Positions 54,435 to 63,245 of a stretch of DNA of 64,000 nucleotides are shown piece after piece. Position 1 is the stretch's first letter. Each line of letters starts with the position of its first letter. Below the pieces are notes generated by a model. The model saw only the letters and a list, made by a program, of their open reading frames with translations. It did not search any database and had not been told where the DNA came from. Source of the DNA: Betaproteobacteria bacterium (lineage in GTDB: Bacteria; Pseudomonadota; Gammaproteobacteria; Burkholderiales; Ga0077523); assembly GCA_016125475.1 (NCBI GenBank), contig WGLR01000001.1, forward strand, positions 146,131-210,130. The letters run 5' to 3'. The position numbers and the translations under genes were made by a program.

Positions 54435-55562
54435 CTAGGCCCGGCACCAGCGACGCATGATCTCGACGAACGCGGCCGTCGACTCGGTCACCCGCTCGGC
54501 GATGCAGTACTCGTCGGTCTGGTGCGCCATCTGGGGTTCGCCCGGACCGAGGATGATCGTGGGCGGATGGCCGTAGGCGGGCTTGAGCGCGGCTGCGTCC
54601 GTGAAGTACGTGGCGGTCTTCGCGTCCGGGCGGGCGCCCAGATGCGGGTGCATCACGTCGAACACGCTCTGCACCCATTCGTTTTCGGGTTCGGTGTAGA
54701 CGGACTCGACGTCGAGCAGCGTCTCGAGATCCACGTCGGCCCCCAGTTCGGCCGCGAGCGCGTCCCGGATGCCGGCGTGTGTCTGTGTCGGCACCGTCCG
54801 CATGTCGATCCCGATCACGGCGCGGTCAGGGACGGAGTTGATGTTGAGCCCGCCCGAGAAGGTGCCGACGTTCAGCGTGCCCTGGCCCATCAGCGGGTGA
54901 GGTTCCGTGCGGAAATGGAAGTGTTCGAGACACGTGACTGCCCGGGCCGCCTTGTAGACGGCGTTCACGCCCTTCTCGGGCATCGATCCGTGCGCGGTCA
55001 CGCCGCGCGTGATCGCGTTCAGCCAGAACGCGCCCTTGTGTCCGACGTAGGGAAAATTGCCAGTGGGCTCCGCGACGACGATCGCGCCCGCGCGCCCGAG
55101 TGCACCGGGCGTCGCGACGAGCTGGAATGCGCCCAGGCAGCCCGTCTCCTCGCCGGCGGTGATCACGATGGAGACGCCTGGCGAACGGGCCAGATGCGGG
55201 GCGAGTTCCACGGCCGCGGCGACGAAGGCCGCGACACCGGACTTCATGTCGCTCGATCCGCGCCCATAGAGACGACCCGCGTCGGTCTCGCCCGCGAAGG
55301 GATCCCGGCTCCAGACCGCGGCGCCGAGCGGCACGACGTCGATGTGGCCCGTGAACACGATCGGCGCGACGTCGTCCTGGCCACCGATGGTCGCCACGAG
55401 ATTCGCGCGATCGGCCGCGAGACGGTGATAGGTGACCCGGAAGCCTGCGCTTTCCAGAATGGCACCGAGGTGCCGCGCACAGGGCTCCTCCGCTCCGGGC
55501 GGGTTGATCGTGTTGAAGCGCAGGAGGTCCTGCGTGAGTCGCAGCGCGTCGACCGAGGCCAT
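54435..55562 (-). CDS. M20-family metallopeptidase/deacylase (ArgE/DapE-like)
   Basis: This 375-residue dinuclear zinc hydrolase has ligands H73 (TGHIDVVP), D105 (GRGSSDMKSG), E139 (EET), E165 and a C-terminal histidine (PQMAHQTDEY). E138 is the general base. The family includes acetylornithine deacetylase, succinyl-DAP desuccinylase and other N-acyl amino-acid hydrolases. Its position between the liv genes and the carboxyltransferase suggests hydrolysis of an imported N-acyl compound. An argE or dapE housekeeping role is possible but less likely, because biosynthetic neighbours are missing. AAGGA precedes the ATG by about ten bases. Confidence 0.88.
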   Translation of the reverse strand: MASVDALRLTQDLLRFNTINPPGAEEPCARHLGAILESAGFRVTYHRLAADRANLVATIGGQDDVAPIVFTGHIDVVPLGAAVWSRDPFAGETDAGRLYGRGSSDMKSGVAAFVAAAVELAPHLARSPGVSIVITAGEETGCLGAFQLVATPGALGRAGAIVVAEPTGNFPYVGHKGAFWLNAITRGVTAHGSMPEKGVNAVYKAARAVTCLEHFHFRTEPHPLMGQGTLNVGTFSGGLNINSVPDRAVIGIDMRTVPTQTHAGIRDALAAELGADVDLETLLDVESVYTEPENEWVQSVFDVMHPHLGARPDAKTATYFTDAAALKPAYGHPPTIILGPGEPQMAHQTDEYCIAERVTESTAAFVEIMRRWCRA

Positions 55563-55641
55563 GGCTGTCTCGTCCTTGTAGTTCCCGTCGGCAGTATAAC
55601 GGGGCGAACGCCGCTTGCCGTGCTGCCCGTTCAAGGTCGCC

Positions 55642-56358
55642 CTAGTGTCCGAAGTACGCGGCCACGAGTTCCGGGTGGCGCTTGAGTTCGTCCGCGGTGC
55701 CTTCGGCGACGACGCGCCCGCCGGAGAGCACGTAGCCGCGGTGCGCGACATCGAGCGTCTGGTGGACGTTCTGCTCCACGAGCAGGACCGACACACCGGA
55801 CTCGTTGATGCGCCGGATCACCTGGAAATTTTCCTTCACGAAGCGCGGCGACAGGCCGAGAGAGGGCTCGTCGATGATCAGCAGGCCGGGCGAACCCATG
55901 AGGCCGCGCCCGATCGACAGCATGGCCTGCTCGCCGCCCGAGAGCGTGCCCGCGAGCTGGTCGGAGCGTTCCTGCAGGCGGGGGAAGACGCGATAGACCT
56001 CCGCCATGCGCGAGGCCACGAGCGCGTGATCGCGGACGAGATAGGCACCGGTGCGCAGGTTCTCCCGTACCGAGAGTTTCGGGAACACGCGTCGGCCCTC
56101 GGGGATCGCACCGATGCCCTGAGCGACCACGCGGTGCGTGGGCAGGCCCGTGATGTCCGTCTCGCCGAGACGGATGGTGCCGGCGCGCGGCGGGGTGAGG
56201 CCCAGGATCGCGCGTGCGAGCGTGCTCTTGCCCGATCCGTTCGCGCCCAGCAGGCACGTGATCTCGCCGGGACGCGCCACGAGCGACACGCCTGAGAGCA
56301 CGTCGGCCCGGTCGTAACCGACCGTGAGGTCGCGGATCTCGAGCCCGAGCGCCTTCAC
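55642..56358 (-). CDS. livF: Branched-chain amino-acid-type ABC transporter ATPase LivF
   Basis: This 238-residue ATPase has Walker A GANGSGKST (38-46), signature LSGGEQAML, Walker B LLIIDEP and the LivF-typical EGRRVFPKLSVRENL region. It pairs with LivG to power import through LivHM. The GTG start is read from GGAGGACGA immediately upstream, and it overlaps the LivG stop (GTGA). The M20 deacylase gene follows after 79 bases. Confidence 0.95.
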   Translation of the reverse strand: MKALGLEIRDLTVGYDRADVLSGVSLVARPGEITCLLGANGSGKSTLARAILGLTPPRAGTIRLGETDITGLPTHRVVAQGIGAIPEGRRVFPKLSVRENLRTGAYLVRDHALVASRMAEVYRVFPRLQERSDQLAGTLSGGEQAMLSIGRGLMGSPGLLIIDEPSLGLSPRFVKENFQVIRRINESGVSVLLVEQNVHQTLDVAHRGYVLSGGRVVAEGTADELKRHPELVAAYFGH

Positions 56359-57137
56359 TCGTCCTCCACGCCGAGATAGGCCCGGCGCACGGCCGGGTCC
56401 TGCGAGACTTCCGAGTAGCTGCCCTCGCACAGCTTGCGGCCGTAGTCGAGCACCACACAGCGATGGCTCACGCTCTCGATCACTTCCATGTCGTGCTCGA
56501 TCAGCACGACCGCCAGCGCGGGCCGCTCGGCCTTCACCGACTGCAGGTCCTGCATGAGTTCGCGCGTCTCGTCCGGTGTCATGCCCGCCGACGGCTCGTC
56601 GAGCAGCAGCAGCTTGGGGTCCCGGATGAGCGCGCGGCAGACCTCGACGCGCCTGCGATCGATCATCGTGAGGCTGCCCGCCGGTTCCGAGAGGCGGTCC
56701 GGCAGCGAGTCGCTGAAGTAGCGCAGCAGCGCGCGCGCGGTTTCGCGCTGCTTCTCGAGGCTTCTTCGCAGCCCGCCGCGTGCGACGATGTTCGCCCAGA
56801 CGCCGTGATCGAGCGAGAGGTGCTGGCCGAGCATCAGGTTGTCGAACACCGACAGCTCGAGCAGCAGCCTCAGACGCTGGAACGTGCGTGCGATGCCGCG
56901 CTTCGCGACTTCGCGCGCGGGCAGTGCCGTGATGTCCTCGCCCGCGAAGGTCACCCGCCCGTCCGCCGGGAACACGAACCCCGTGAGCGTGTTGAAGAAC
57001 GTGGTCTTGCCCGATCCGTTCGGCCCGATCAGCCCGATCACCTCTCCCTCGCCGACGTGCAGGTCGAGCCCGTCCAGCGCGCGCACGCCGCCGAACCGCA
57101 CCGACAGACCGGTCGCGTCGAGCAGCGCAGTGCTCAT
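56355..57137 (-). CDS. livG: Branched-chain amino-acid-type ABC transporter ATPase LivG
   Basis: This 260-residue ATPase has Walker A GPNGSGKTT (38-46), a LivG-typical long insert after Walker A (ARTFQRLRLLLELSVFDNLMLGQH) and Walker B LLLLDEPSAGM followed by the LivG tail LIEHDMEVIESVSHRCVVLDYGRKL. The expected LSGGQ-type signature is changed to a SLTMIDRRRVEVCRAL segment, a departure worth noting. The start overlaps the LivM stop by four bases, and its own stop overlaps the livF start. Confidence 0.92.
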   Translation of the reverse strand: MSTALLDATGLSVRFGGVRALDGLDLHVGEGEVIGLIGPNGSGKTTFFNTLTGFVFPADGRVTFAGEDITALPAREVAKRGIARTFQRLRLLLELSVFDNLMLGQHLSLDHGVWANIVARGGLRRSLEKQRETARALLRYFSDSLPDRLSEPAGSLTMIDRRRVEVCRALIRDPKLLLLDEPSAGMTPDETRELMQDLQSVKAERPALAVVLIEHDMEVIESVSHRCVVLDYGRKLCEGSYSEVSQDPAVRRAYLGVEDE

Positions 57138-58270
57138 TCCGGATACTCCCGTGCACGCCGCGGGATGAGGCCGCCCGGGCGCAGCAGCAGGATCGCGATC
57201 ACGAGGATCGCGAACAGCAGGAATCGGTATTCCTGGATGACCTGGAGCTTTTCGGGAAGCACGACGACCACGAGCGCCGCCGGCAGCAGGCCGAGCGGAT
57301 TGCCGAGTCCGCCGAGGATCACGATCGAAACGAGGATGAGGGAGTCGCTGAACGTGAAGCTCGCGGGGGCGATGAACGCGGTGATCGTCGCATAGAGCGA
57401 GCCGGCCACGCCCGCGAGGAAGTTGCCGATGGAAAATGCCGTGATCTTCCAGGCGGCGCCGTTCAGGCCGAAGGCGGACGCGGCTGTTTCGTCCAGCCGT
57501 ACGGCGTCCAGCGCGAGTCCCATCCAGGAGCGTTCGATGCGCCGGACCAGCTCGTAGGCGAGGAACAGCACGACGAGCGCGCCGGCCGCGTAGTTCAGGT
57601 AGAAGGACCACTCCACGTCGTCGTTGATCTCGATGGCGTCGTTGAAAGCGTGCCCGAACAGCTCCAGTCCCGGCACCTTCAGCCCCTGCGGTCCGCCGAG
57701 CGCGTCGTTCACTTCGAGGAATGTCCGGAACAGGATGCCGAACGCGATCGTGATCAGCGCCGCGTAGTGGCCGCGCGTGCGCAGCAGCGGCAGCAGCAGC
57801 ACGGAACCGATCACCGCGCTCACGAGACCGGACAGCAGGATGACCACCGGGTGCGGCAGCGCCGTCGAGTTCATGAGCACCGCCGTCGTGTACGCGCCGA
57901 TCCCCATGAACGCGGCCGCCGCGAAGTTCACCACGCCCGCGTAGCCGAACTGCACCGTGAGCCCGAGGCCGGCGATCATGAAGATCATCACCGTGCACAG
58001 CATCAGGAGTTCGAAGTTGTGCTCGCGCAGCAGGAAGATCGCGACCGCGCCGGCGAGCCAGGTGACGGGTGTCACGATGCGGCGGTGCGCGGTGGCACTG
58101 CGGTGCACCGTTTCGCCCCAGCCGAGCCGCATGCCGCCGAGCAGCACGGCTACGGCGACACCGGCCATCGTCGCGACCTCCCACTCCTGGTCCGCGAGCA
58201 GGAGCAGCACCACGGCCGCCGCCGTGGCGACGGTGGCGAAGAGTGCGGGCAGGATGGAAGGTGTGCGCAC
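57134..58270 (-). CDS. livM: Branched-chain amino-acid-type ABC permease LivM
   Basis: This 378-residue permease has about ten hydrophobic helices and the conserved LivM blocks GLTVQFGYAGVVNFAAAAFMGIGAY and ILGGLGNPLGLLPAA. It forms the channel with LivH. The start is a GTG at 58270 with moderate support, 42 bases after livH. Its 3' end overlaps livG. Confidence 0.94.
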   Translation of the reverse strand: MRTPSILPALFATVATAAAVVLLLLADQEWEVATMAGVAVAVLLGGMRLGWGETVHRSATAHRRIVTPVTWLAGAVAIFLLREHNFELLMLCTVMIFMIAGLGLTVQFGYAGVVNFAAAAFMGIGAYTTAVLMNSTALPHPVVILLSGLVSAVIGSVLLLPLLRTRGHYAALITIAFGILFRTFLEVNDALGGPQGLKVPGLELFGHAFNDAIEINDDVEWSFYLNYAAGALVVLFLAYELVRRIERSWMGLALDAVRLDETAASAFGLNGAAWKITAFSIGNFLAGVAGSLYATITAFIAPASFTFSDSLILVSIVILGGLGNPLGLLPAALVVVVLPEKLQVIQEYRFLLFAILVIAILLLRPGGLIPRRAREYPE

Positions 58271-58312
58271 GTCGTCGTCCGGATTGTTGTCGGGTGTGGC
58301 GGGCTCGCTTCG

Positions 58313-59236
58313 CTAGACGCGCTCGGCTGAGCGTTCGGCGAGCAGGCCGGCCGGCTTCCAGGCCATGAGCGCGATCACCGCGCCGAACGCGAACACGTCC
58401 TTGTAGGCGCTCGCGATCGGCAGCGCGACGGCACCGATGGTCTGCAGGGCCGCGAAGATGAACCCGCCGAGGATTGCGCCGTAGACGTTGCCGAGACCGC
58501 CGATCACGGCTGCCGAGAAGCCGATCGCGCCGAGCAGCAGCCCCATGCTGAAGTTCACCTCGCTGTAGTAAAGACCGTTCACGACCCCGGCGAGCGCGGC
58601 GAGCCCGGACCCGAGTGCGAAGGTCGCGAGCACCGTGGCCTGGAACGGGATGCCCATCGCGGAGGCCGTCTCCGGGTCCTGTGCCACGGCGCGGATCGCG
58701 AGCCCGAGGCGCGTGCGCGTGATGAGGAGGTGCACGCCCACGATGGCGATGACGCCGATCGCGAGCAGGATGGCGCTGTCGAAGCGCAGCGTGAGGCGTC
58801 CGAGATTGACCGCGCCGTCCGGCAGGAGACGCGGGAACGGCTTGGGGTTCGAGCCCTGCGGATAGAACAGGCGGACGCTCTCGCGGATCACGGTGCCCGC
58901 CATGAGCGTGATGAGCAGCACGTTGAGCGTGGGAGCCTTGTGCAGCGGCAGTACGAGGAACTTGGCCATGAGCGCCCCGACCAGCGCCATCGCGGCCACG
59001 GCGGTGAGCGTGATCACGATCACCGCGATCCACGGCGGCACGGACCCGAACGCGGACGACAGTCCGATCGAGGTCGCGAGCCCCGTGAACGCCCCGAGCA
59101 TGACCACGTCCCCGTGGGAGAACTTGATCACGTCGAGCACGCCGAAGAACAGCGTGAAACCCACGGCGACGAGCGCGTAGATCACCCCCAGCATCGCGCC
59201 GTTCAGCGCGTGCTGGGCCAGGAGTGCGAGATCCAT
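58313..59236 (-). CDS. livH: Branched-chain amino-acid-type ABC permease LivH
   Basis: This 307-residue permease has about eight helices, the opening LNGAMLGVIYALVAVGFTLFFGVLDVIKFSHGD, and the EAA-like VAQDPETASAMGIPFQATV and SAAVIGGLGNVYGAILGG motifs typical of LivH. It lies 22 bases after livK. Confidence 0.95.
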   Translation of the reverse strand: MDLALLAQHALNGAMLGVIYALVAVGFTLFFGVLDVIKFSHGDVVMLGAFTGLATSIGLSSAFGSVPPWIAVIVITLTAVAAMALVGALMAKFLVLPLHKAPTLNVLLITLMAGTVIRESVRLFYPQGSNPKPFPRLLPDGAVNLGRLTLRFDSAILLAIGVIAIVGVHLLITRTRLGLAIRAVAQDPETASAMGIPFQATVLATFALGSGLAALAGVVNGLYYSEVNFSMGLLLGAIGFSAAVIGGLGNVYGAILGGFIFAALQTIGAVALPIASAYKDVFAFGAVIALMAWKPAGLLAERSAERV

Positions 59237-59258
59237 CCGCTATCGGTGATGCGCGGGG

Positions 59259-60416
59259 TTACCTGCCGGTGAGCGAGCGCTTGCCGGAGGCGTACTCGCT
59301 GTCCTCCCAGACGACCCACTTGCCGTCCTGCACCACGAACTTCGTGATGAGCGGCACCGAATTCTGGCCGTGGTCGTCGAACGTGATCTTGCCCACGACC
59401 GAGTCGTGATCCTTCGTCCGGTCGAGGACCTTCCGCACCTTCTTCCGGTTCGGGCCGACCTGCTCGATCGCGTCGATCACGAGGTTCGTCGCCGCGAACG
59501 CGAAGGGTCCGTAGGCTTCGGGCGGGTCGCTGTAGTTCGCGGCCGCGTATTCCTTCAGGAACATCTTGCCGCCGGGGAGCTTGTCGGCCGGCGCGCCCTC
59601 ACGGAACGCCACGACCCCTTCGGCGAGCGGTCCGAGGCCCTCGATGAAGGCGTCGGAGATGATGCCGGACGTGCCCTCGAACACGGCCTTCACGCCGAAC
59701 TTGTCCATCTGGCTGCGGATCCGCACCCCGAGCGGCGTGATGCCGCCGAAGTAGATGACGTCCGGCTTGAGTTCCTTGATCCTCGTGAGCTCGGCCGAGA
59801 AGTCCTGCTGGTCAGCCGTCACGCCGAAGTCGCCGACGATCTGCCCGCCGTCCTTCTTCAGGAACTCCGAGAAGTACTTGTCGTGGCCTTTGCCGTAGTC
59901 CGTCGTGTCGTGAATGATCGCCCAGCGCTTGAACTTCAGCCCCGTCATGAATTTCGCGGCGACCTCGTTCTGGTTGATCATCGTGCCGTTGACGCGATGG
60001 ATTTCCTTGTAATTGTTGCCGTAAGTGATGTCCGGAAGCACCGCGCCCCAGACGATCACGGGCAGCCCGAAGCGGTGGTAGACGTCGACCGTCCCCATCG
60101 CCACCGTGGAACAGTAGTGCGTGATCCCGGCGATGACGTCATTGTCCGCGGCGGCCTTCGTCGCGACCTGGACCCCGACGTTCGGCTTGCACTCGTCGTC
60201 CAGCACGAGCAGCTCGTAGTGGTACTTTGCCTTGGGGTCCGCGTTGCGGAGCTTCACCGCGAGTTCGGCGGAGTTGCGGCCCCCCAGGCCGTTGGCGGCC
60301 ACCCCCCCGGTGAGCGGGCCGATGAAGGCGATCTTCACCGTCTCCCTGGCGTGGGCGATCAGGGACAGGGATGCGAGCAGTGCGGTGGCGATGACATATG
60401 GCAGGCGCTTGGACAT
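59259..60416 (-). CDS. livK: Periplasmic ligand-binding protein, LivK-type
   Basis: This 385-residue binding protein has a signal peptide (RLPYVIATALLASLSLIAHA, cut near residue 23) and the type I periplasmic binding fold: VKIAFIGPLTGGVAANG opening, DDECKPNVGVQVATKAA, a TDYGKGHDKYF hinge region and a C-terminal YAPFAFAATNLVIDAIEQVG block. Family members bind branched-chain amino acids, but relatives also bind amides, aromatic acids and short dicarboxylates, so the ligand here is open and is better guessed from the downstream enzymes. Strong promoter just upstream. Confidence 0.9.
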   Translation of the reverse strand: MSKRLPYVIATALLASLSLIAHARETVKIAFIGPLTGGVAANGLGGRNSAELAVKLRNADPKAKYHYELLVLDDECKPNVGVQVATKAAADNDVIAGITHYCSTVAMGTVDVYHRFGLPVIVWGAVLPDITYGNNYKEIHRVNGTMINQNEVAAKFMTGLKFKRWAIIHDTTDYGKGHDKYFSEFLKKDGGQIVGDFGVTADQQDFSAELTRIKELKPDVIYFGGITPLGVRIRSQMDKFGVKAVFEGTSGIISDAFIEGLGPLAEGVVAFREGAPADKLPGGKMFLKEYAAANYSDPPEAYGPFAFAATNLVIDAIEQVGPNRKKVRKVLDRTKDHDSVVGKITFDDHGQNSVPLITKFVVQDGKWVVWEDSEYASGKRSLTGR

Positions 60417-60452
60417 CTTCTTGATCCTTTCACTTCCCGACGGGAGGCGGTG

Positions 60453-60481
60453 AGGTTATTGATACGGATTTGGGCTGTCAA
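60453..60481 (-). promoter_or_regulatory. Promoter of the liv-matB cluster
   Basis: On the minus strand a perfect -35 TTGACA (60476-60481) is followed after 17 bases by TAACCT (60453-60458). The expected start is near 60446, about 30 bases before the livK ATG. It is one of the strongest promoter matches in the window. The divergent gene has its own TACAAT -10 (60522-60527), so the two promoters are back to back. Confidence 0.65.
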
Positions 60482-60564
60482 ACCGTACATAGGGCGGGCG
60501 TGCCACCGCAACCCGCCCGTCTACAATTCGGAGCGTCGAAGCGACGGAACCACGCGTGCCCCTC

Positions 60565-60948
60565 ATGTTCGGCGCCCTCCTTCCCAAGAAGCCTGTGTAC
60601 GTGCGCGTCTCGAAGAACGAATTCCGCGTTCGAAACCTCGACTCCGCGCGAGAGAATACCTTTGTCGCACAGACACCCTTCACCACGACGCGGCTCCTGA
60701 TCGGACAGTTCTTGGTGGCAGAGAGCCTGTTGAAGCGGGCGTTGAAGGAGACGTTCGAGCGTCGCGTCGTGGCGATGCAACCGCAGATGCTCATCCAGCC
60801 CCTCGAGATGGCTGAGGGTGGATTGTCCGAAGTCGAAGAGCGGGTCCTGAGGGAGGTCGCGTTCGGTGCCGGCGCGTCGAAGGTCGTGGTCTGGGTGGGG
60901 CGGGAACTGAGCGACGCGGAAGTGCGGGAGAAGCTGTACGGCAGATGA
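60565..60948 (+). CDS. Small MreB-related protein of unknown function
   Basis: This 127-residue protein resembles small stand-alone proteins annotated as rod shape-determining MreB-like in Proteobacteria: a KPVYVRVSKNEFRVRNLDS strand, an RLLIGQFLVAESLLKRALKETF helix and a C-terminal QPLEMAEGGLSEVEERVLREVAFGAGASKVVVW block like the closing part of the MreB actin fold. It lacks the nucleotide-binding phosphate loops and is only about a third of MreB length. The ATG at 60565 follows a TACAAT -10; an upstream GTG (60556) is possible. The assignment is a resemblance only. Confidence 0.55.
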   Translation: MFGALLPKKPVYVRVSKNEFRVRNLDSARENTFVAQTPFTTTRLLIGQFLVAESLLKRALKETFERRVVAMQPQMLIQPLEMAEGGLSEVEERVLREVAFGAGASKVVVWVGRELSDAEVREKLYGR

Positions 60949-60988
60949 GCGCGCGAGATCTGGACGCGGTCGCGCGCCTCCCTCCCGA

Positions 60989-61078
60989 CCTCCCCCCGCT
61001 GCGCAGGGGGGAGGAGCTTGCGAAGCGCGGTCGGTCCCCAGTCCCCTCCCCCGCCTGCGGGGGAGGGTCAGGGTGGGG
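60989..61078. repeat. Paired C/G-rich hairpins (dispersed-repeat type)
   Basis: Two hairpins follow each other. The first pairs CCTCCCCCC (60989-60997) with GGGGGGAGG (61006-61014). The second pairs CCCTCCCCCGC (61042-61052) with GCGGGGGAGGG (61055-61065) and runs on into TCAGGGTGGGGG (61066-61077). The second unit looks like a repeat scattered in many high-GC proteobacterial genomes. No other copy exists in this window. There is no T tract. It occupies the 419-base gap between the MreB-like gene and the exporter gene. Confidence 0.65.
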
Positions 61079-61336
61079 GTATCGGAGAAGCATCCACCTC
61101 ACTTCCTCTCCGCCCGCCGGTGCGATCTCCACTGCGCAGGGGCAGTAGCGATCCCGCCAGTGGACGGTCGCCGCGGCATGGCGGACCGCCCGACTGCACG
61201 ACGCGAGCGCGCACGGTTGCGCGCGGACCTTCGCTCGATGAAATTGCCGTTACACTTTCCGCCACAAGTTCATAGAACCATTCGCGAAAGCACTCACGGA
61301 GCAGCCGGACGTCACACACCCGGCCTTGAAGCAGAG

Positions 61337-61375
61337 ATGACCCACGCACGACCGATGCTGCGCGTCGATGAGTAG
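61337..61375 (+). CDS. Possible 12-residue leader peptide overlapping the exporter start
   Basis: A 13-codon frame (MTHARPMLRVDE then TAG) starts at 61337 and ends at 61375, overlapping the exporter ATG at 61368. AAGCAGAG precedes it, while the exporter ATG has no visible ribosome binding site. Translational coupling from this short frame would explain how the exporter is translated. It may be chance. Confidence 0.35.
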   Translation: MTHARPMLRVDE

Positions 61376-62918
61376 CGCGCAGGCATCCACCGTGGACGCC
61401 CGGAGCGGCCCGGATACCGATCCGACTCACGTGTCCGCCGCGCGGCGGTGGTGGATCCTCGTGCTGGTGCAGATCTCCACGCTCAGCTTCGGCATGGCGA
61501 TCACCTCCACGAACGTCGTGGTACCCCAGATCCGCGGCGCGCTGGCCCTCACGCACGACGAGGGCGCATGGATCGTCACGCTGTTTCTCGCCGCCGCGGC
61601 AGTCGCCACGCCGCTCACCGGCTGGCTGGCGGGCAAGTTCGGCTGGCGGCGCTTCATGGTGACCACCCTCACTGGATTCACGCTCTCGTCACTCGCGTGC
61701 GGCATGGCGAACTCGTTCGGCTCGCTGCTGCTCGCGCGCGTGGCGCAAGGATTCTTCGGCGCGCCGCTGATGCCGATGGGCCAGGGCATGCTGCTCGCGA
61801 CCTTTCCACGCCGCATGCACCCTCTGGTGCTGATGCTCTGGGGCACGGGGGCGGTCATGGGTCCGACGCTGGGTCCCATTGTCGGCGGCGTCATGGCCGA
61901 TTCCTTCGACTGGCGCTGGGCGTTCCTCGTGATGGTGCCGATCGGTGTGCTCACGACCCTGCTGGCCGCCTTCGCGCTCGGCGACCAGGAGCGCGGCAAC
62001 GCCCGTCGGCTCGGCGCGACCGGGTTCATCGCGCTGGCGGTGTGCCTGAGCAGTGCGCAACTCATGATGGACCGGGGCCATCACCTGGACTGGTTCGATT
62101 CGACCGAGATCCGGATCGAGCTGGTCCTCGCGATCTGCGGAGGACTCGTCTTCGTCGCGAACACGGCGTGGTCGCGCAAGCCTTTCCTCGATCCGGACAT
62201 GTTCCGCGACCGGAATTTCTGCGTCGGCCTCGTGACGATCTTCCTGATGGGCGCGATGAGCTACACGCTGGTCGCGCTGTATCCGCCACTGCTGCAGGAT
62301 CTCCGCCACTATCCGGAGGCGACCATCGGCTACCTGATGTCGGCACGGGGCGCGGGCAATTTCCTGAGCTTCGGCATCGTCGTGGCGTGCACCCGCTACA
62401 ACGCGCGCCTCACGCTGGCCGTCGGGCTGGTACTGCAGGCGCTGGCGGTCTGGCAGATGACGTTGTTCAACATCAACGTCACCGATTACGACATCTACTG
62501 GACAAACCTGGTGCAGGGGTTCGGTTTCGGCCTGGCTTATACGCCGATGACGGTGCTCGCGTTCTCGACCCTGCCGGGCCCGCTGGTCGTGCAAGGCTCG
62601 GCGGTGTTCAACCTGCTGCGCAACTTCGGCAGCAGCCTGTTCATTTCCTTCAGCATCCTCGTGCTGGTGCGATCGACCGCGGAGAACTACGCCGGCCTCA
62701 CGGCGGCCGTTTCCTCGCCGCGCGTCGCCCTCAACTTCACGAGGCTCGCGCGCGGTCTTGCGTCCGACAGCGTCAAGAGTCTCAGTGTGCTCCGGGACGA
62801 GATAGAACGACAGGCGGCAATCGGCGGGTATCTGAATGCCTTCGCGGTGTCCGCGCTCGTCGCGGCGATCGCGGTGCCGCTGGCGTTCATGTTCACGGAG
62901 CCGAAGCGGGCCGACTGA
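61368..62918 (+). CDS. MFS transporter, DHA2-type (EmrB-like) exporter
   Basis: This 516-residue transporter has 14 predicted helices, motif A GWLAGKFGWRRFMVTTL near residue 85, motif C-like GAVMGPTLGPIVGGVMADSFDWRWAFLVMVPIG and a C-terminal helix run ending in FMFTEPKRAD. DHA2 proteins are proton-driven multidrug exporters; EmrB-type ones need an EmrA membrane-fusion partner, which is absent here. The start ATG overlaps the stop of a short leader frame. It is followed by a 327-base gap. Confidence 0.9.
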   Translation: MSSAQASTVDARSGPDTDPTHVSAARRWWILVLVQISTLSFGMAITSTNVVVPQIRGALALTHDEGAWIVTLFLAAAAVATPLTGWLAGKFGWRRFMVTTLTGFTLSSLACGMANSFGSLLLARVAQGFFGAPLMPMGQGMLLATFPRRMHPLVLMLWGTGAVMGPTLGPIVGGVMADSFDWRWAFLVMVPIGVLTTLLAAFALGDQERGNARRLGATGFIALAVCLSSAQLMMDRGHHLDWFDSTEIRIELVLAICGGLVFVANTAWSRKPFLDPDMFRDRNFCVGLVTIFLMGAMSYTLVALYPPLLQDLRHYPEATIGYLMSARGAGNFLSFGIVVACTRYNARLTLAVGLVLQALAVWQMTLFNINVTDYDIYWTNLVQGFGFGLAYTPMTVLAFSTLPGPLVVQGSAVFNLLRNFGSSLFISFSILVLVRSTAENYAGLTAAVSSPRVALNFTRLARGLASDSVKSLSVLRDEIERQAAIGGYLNAFAVSALVAAIAVPLAFMFTEPKRAD

Positions 62919-63245
62919 TCAAGCCGTCTCGCGTCTGCCGGGCGTGCGGCTCATTCCGGCGCTTTCATGGTGAACCTCCCCGGGCAAGACCCGCACCCGC
63001 CCCTCCTGACCCATCGTCGACGCGACCGCTCCCGTCGCGCTCCATTGCGCGAATCCTCTGCGGCGCTGGCGGTCGAGGCAGTTCCGACATCGAGCAAAAG
63101 TTTGACGCCGCGCATGTGGCGCGACCACGGCGTTTGCTAGCGTGGGGCCGGTTGTTCGAAGTGCATTCGGCTGCGCGGTCGACGTGCAGCGGTCATGTTC
63201 AAGATCGCCGACCCGGGATCCGGCTACGGCGAAAGGAGACCCGTC
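62919..63245. other. Intergenic region before the repetitive protein
   Basis: No gene or recognisable repeat is seen in these 327 bases. A TTTGAC hexamer near 63100 and a TAGCGT near 63138 are poorly spaced for one promoter. An in-frame ATG at 63195 lies upstream of the next gene, but AAAGGAG sits before the ATG at 63246, which is preferred. Confidence 0.5.

Noticed and set aside
63195..63245. An earlier start for the last gene at 63195
   Set aside because: It has no ribosome binding site, while AAAGGAG precedes the ATG at 63246, where the signal peptide begins.
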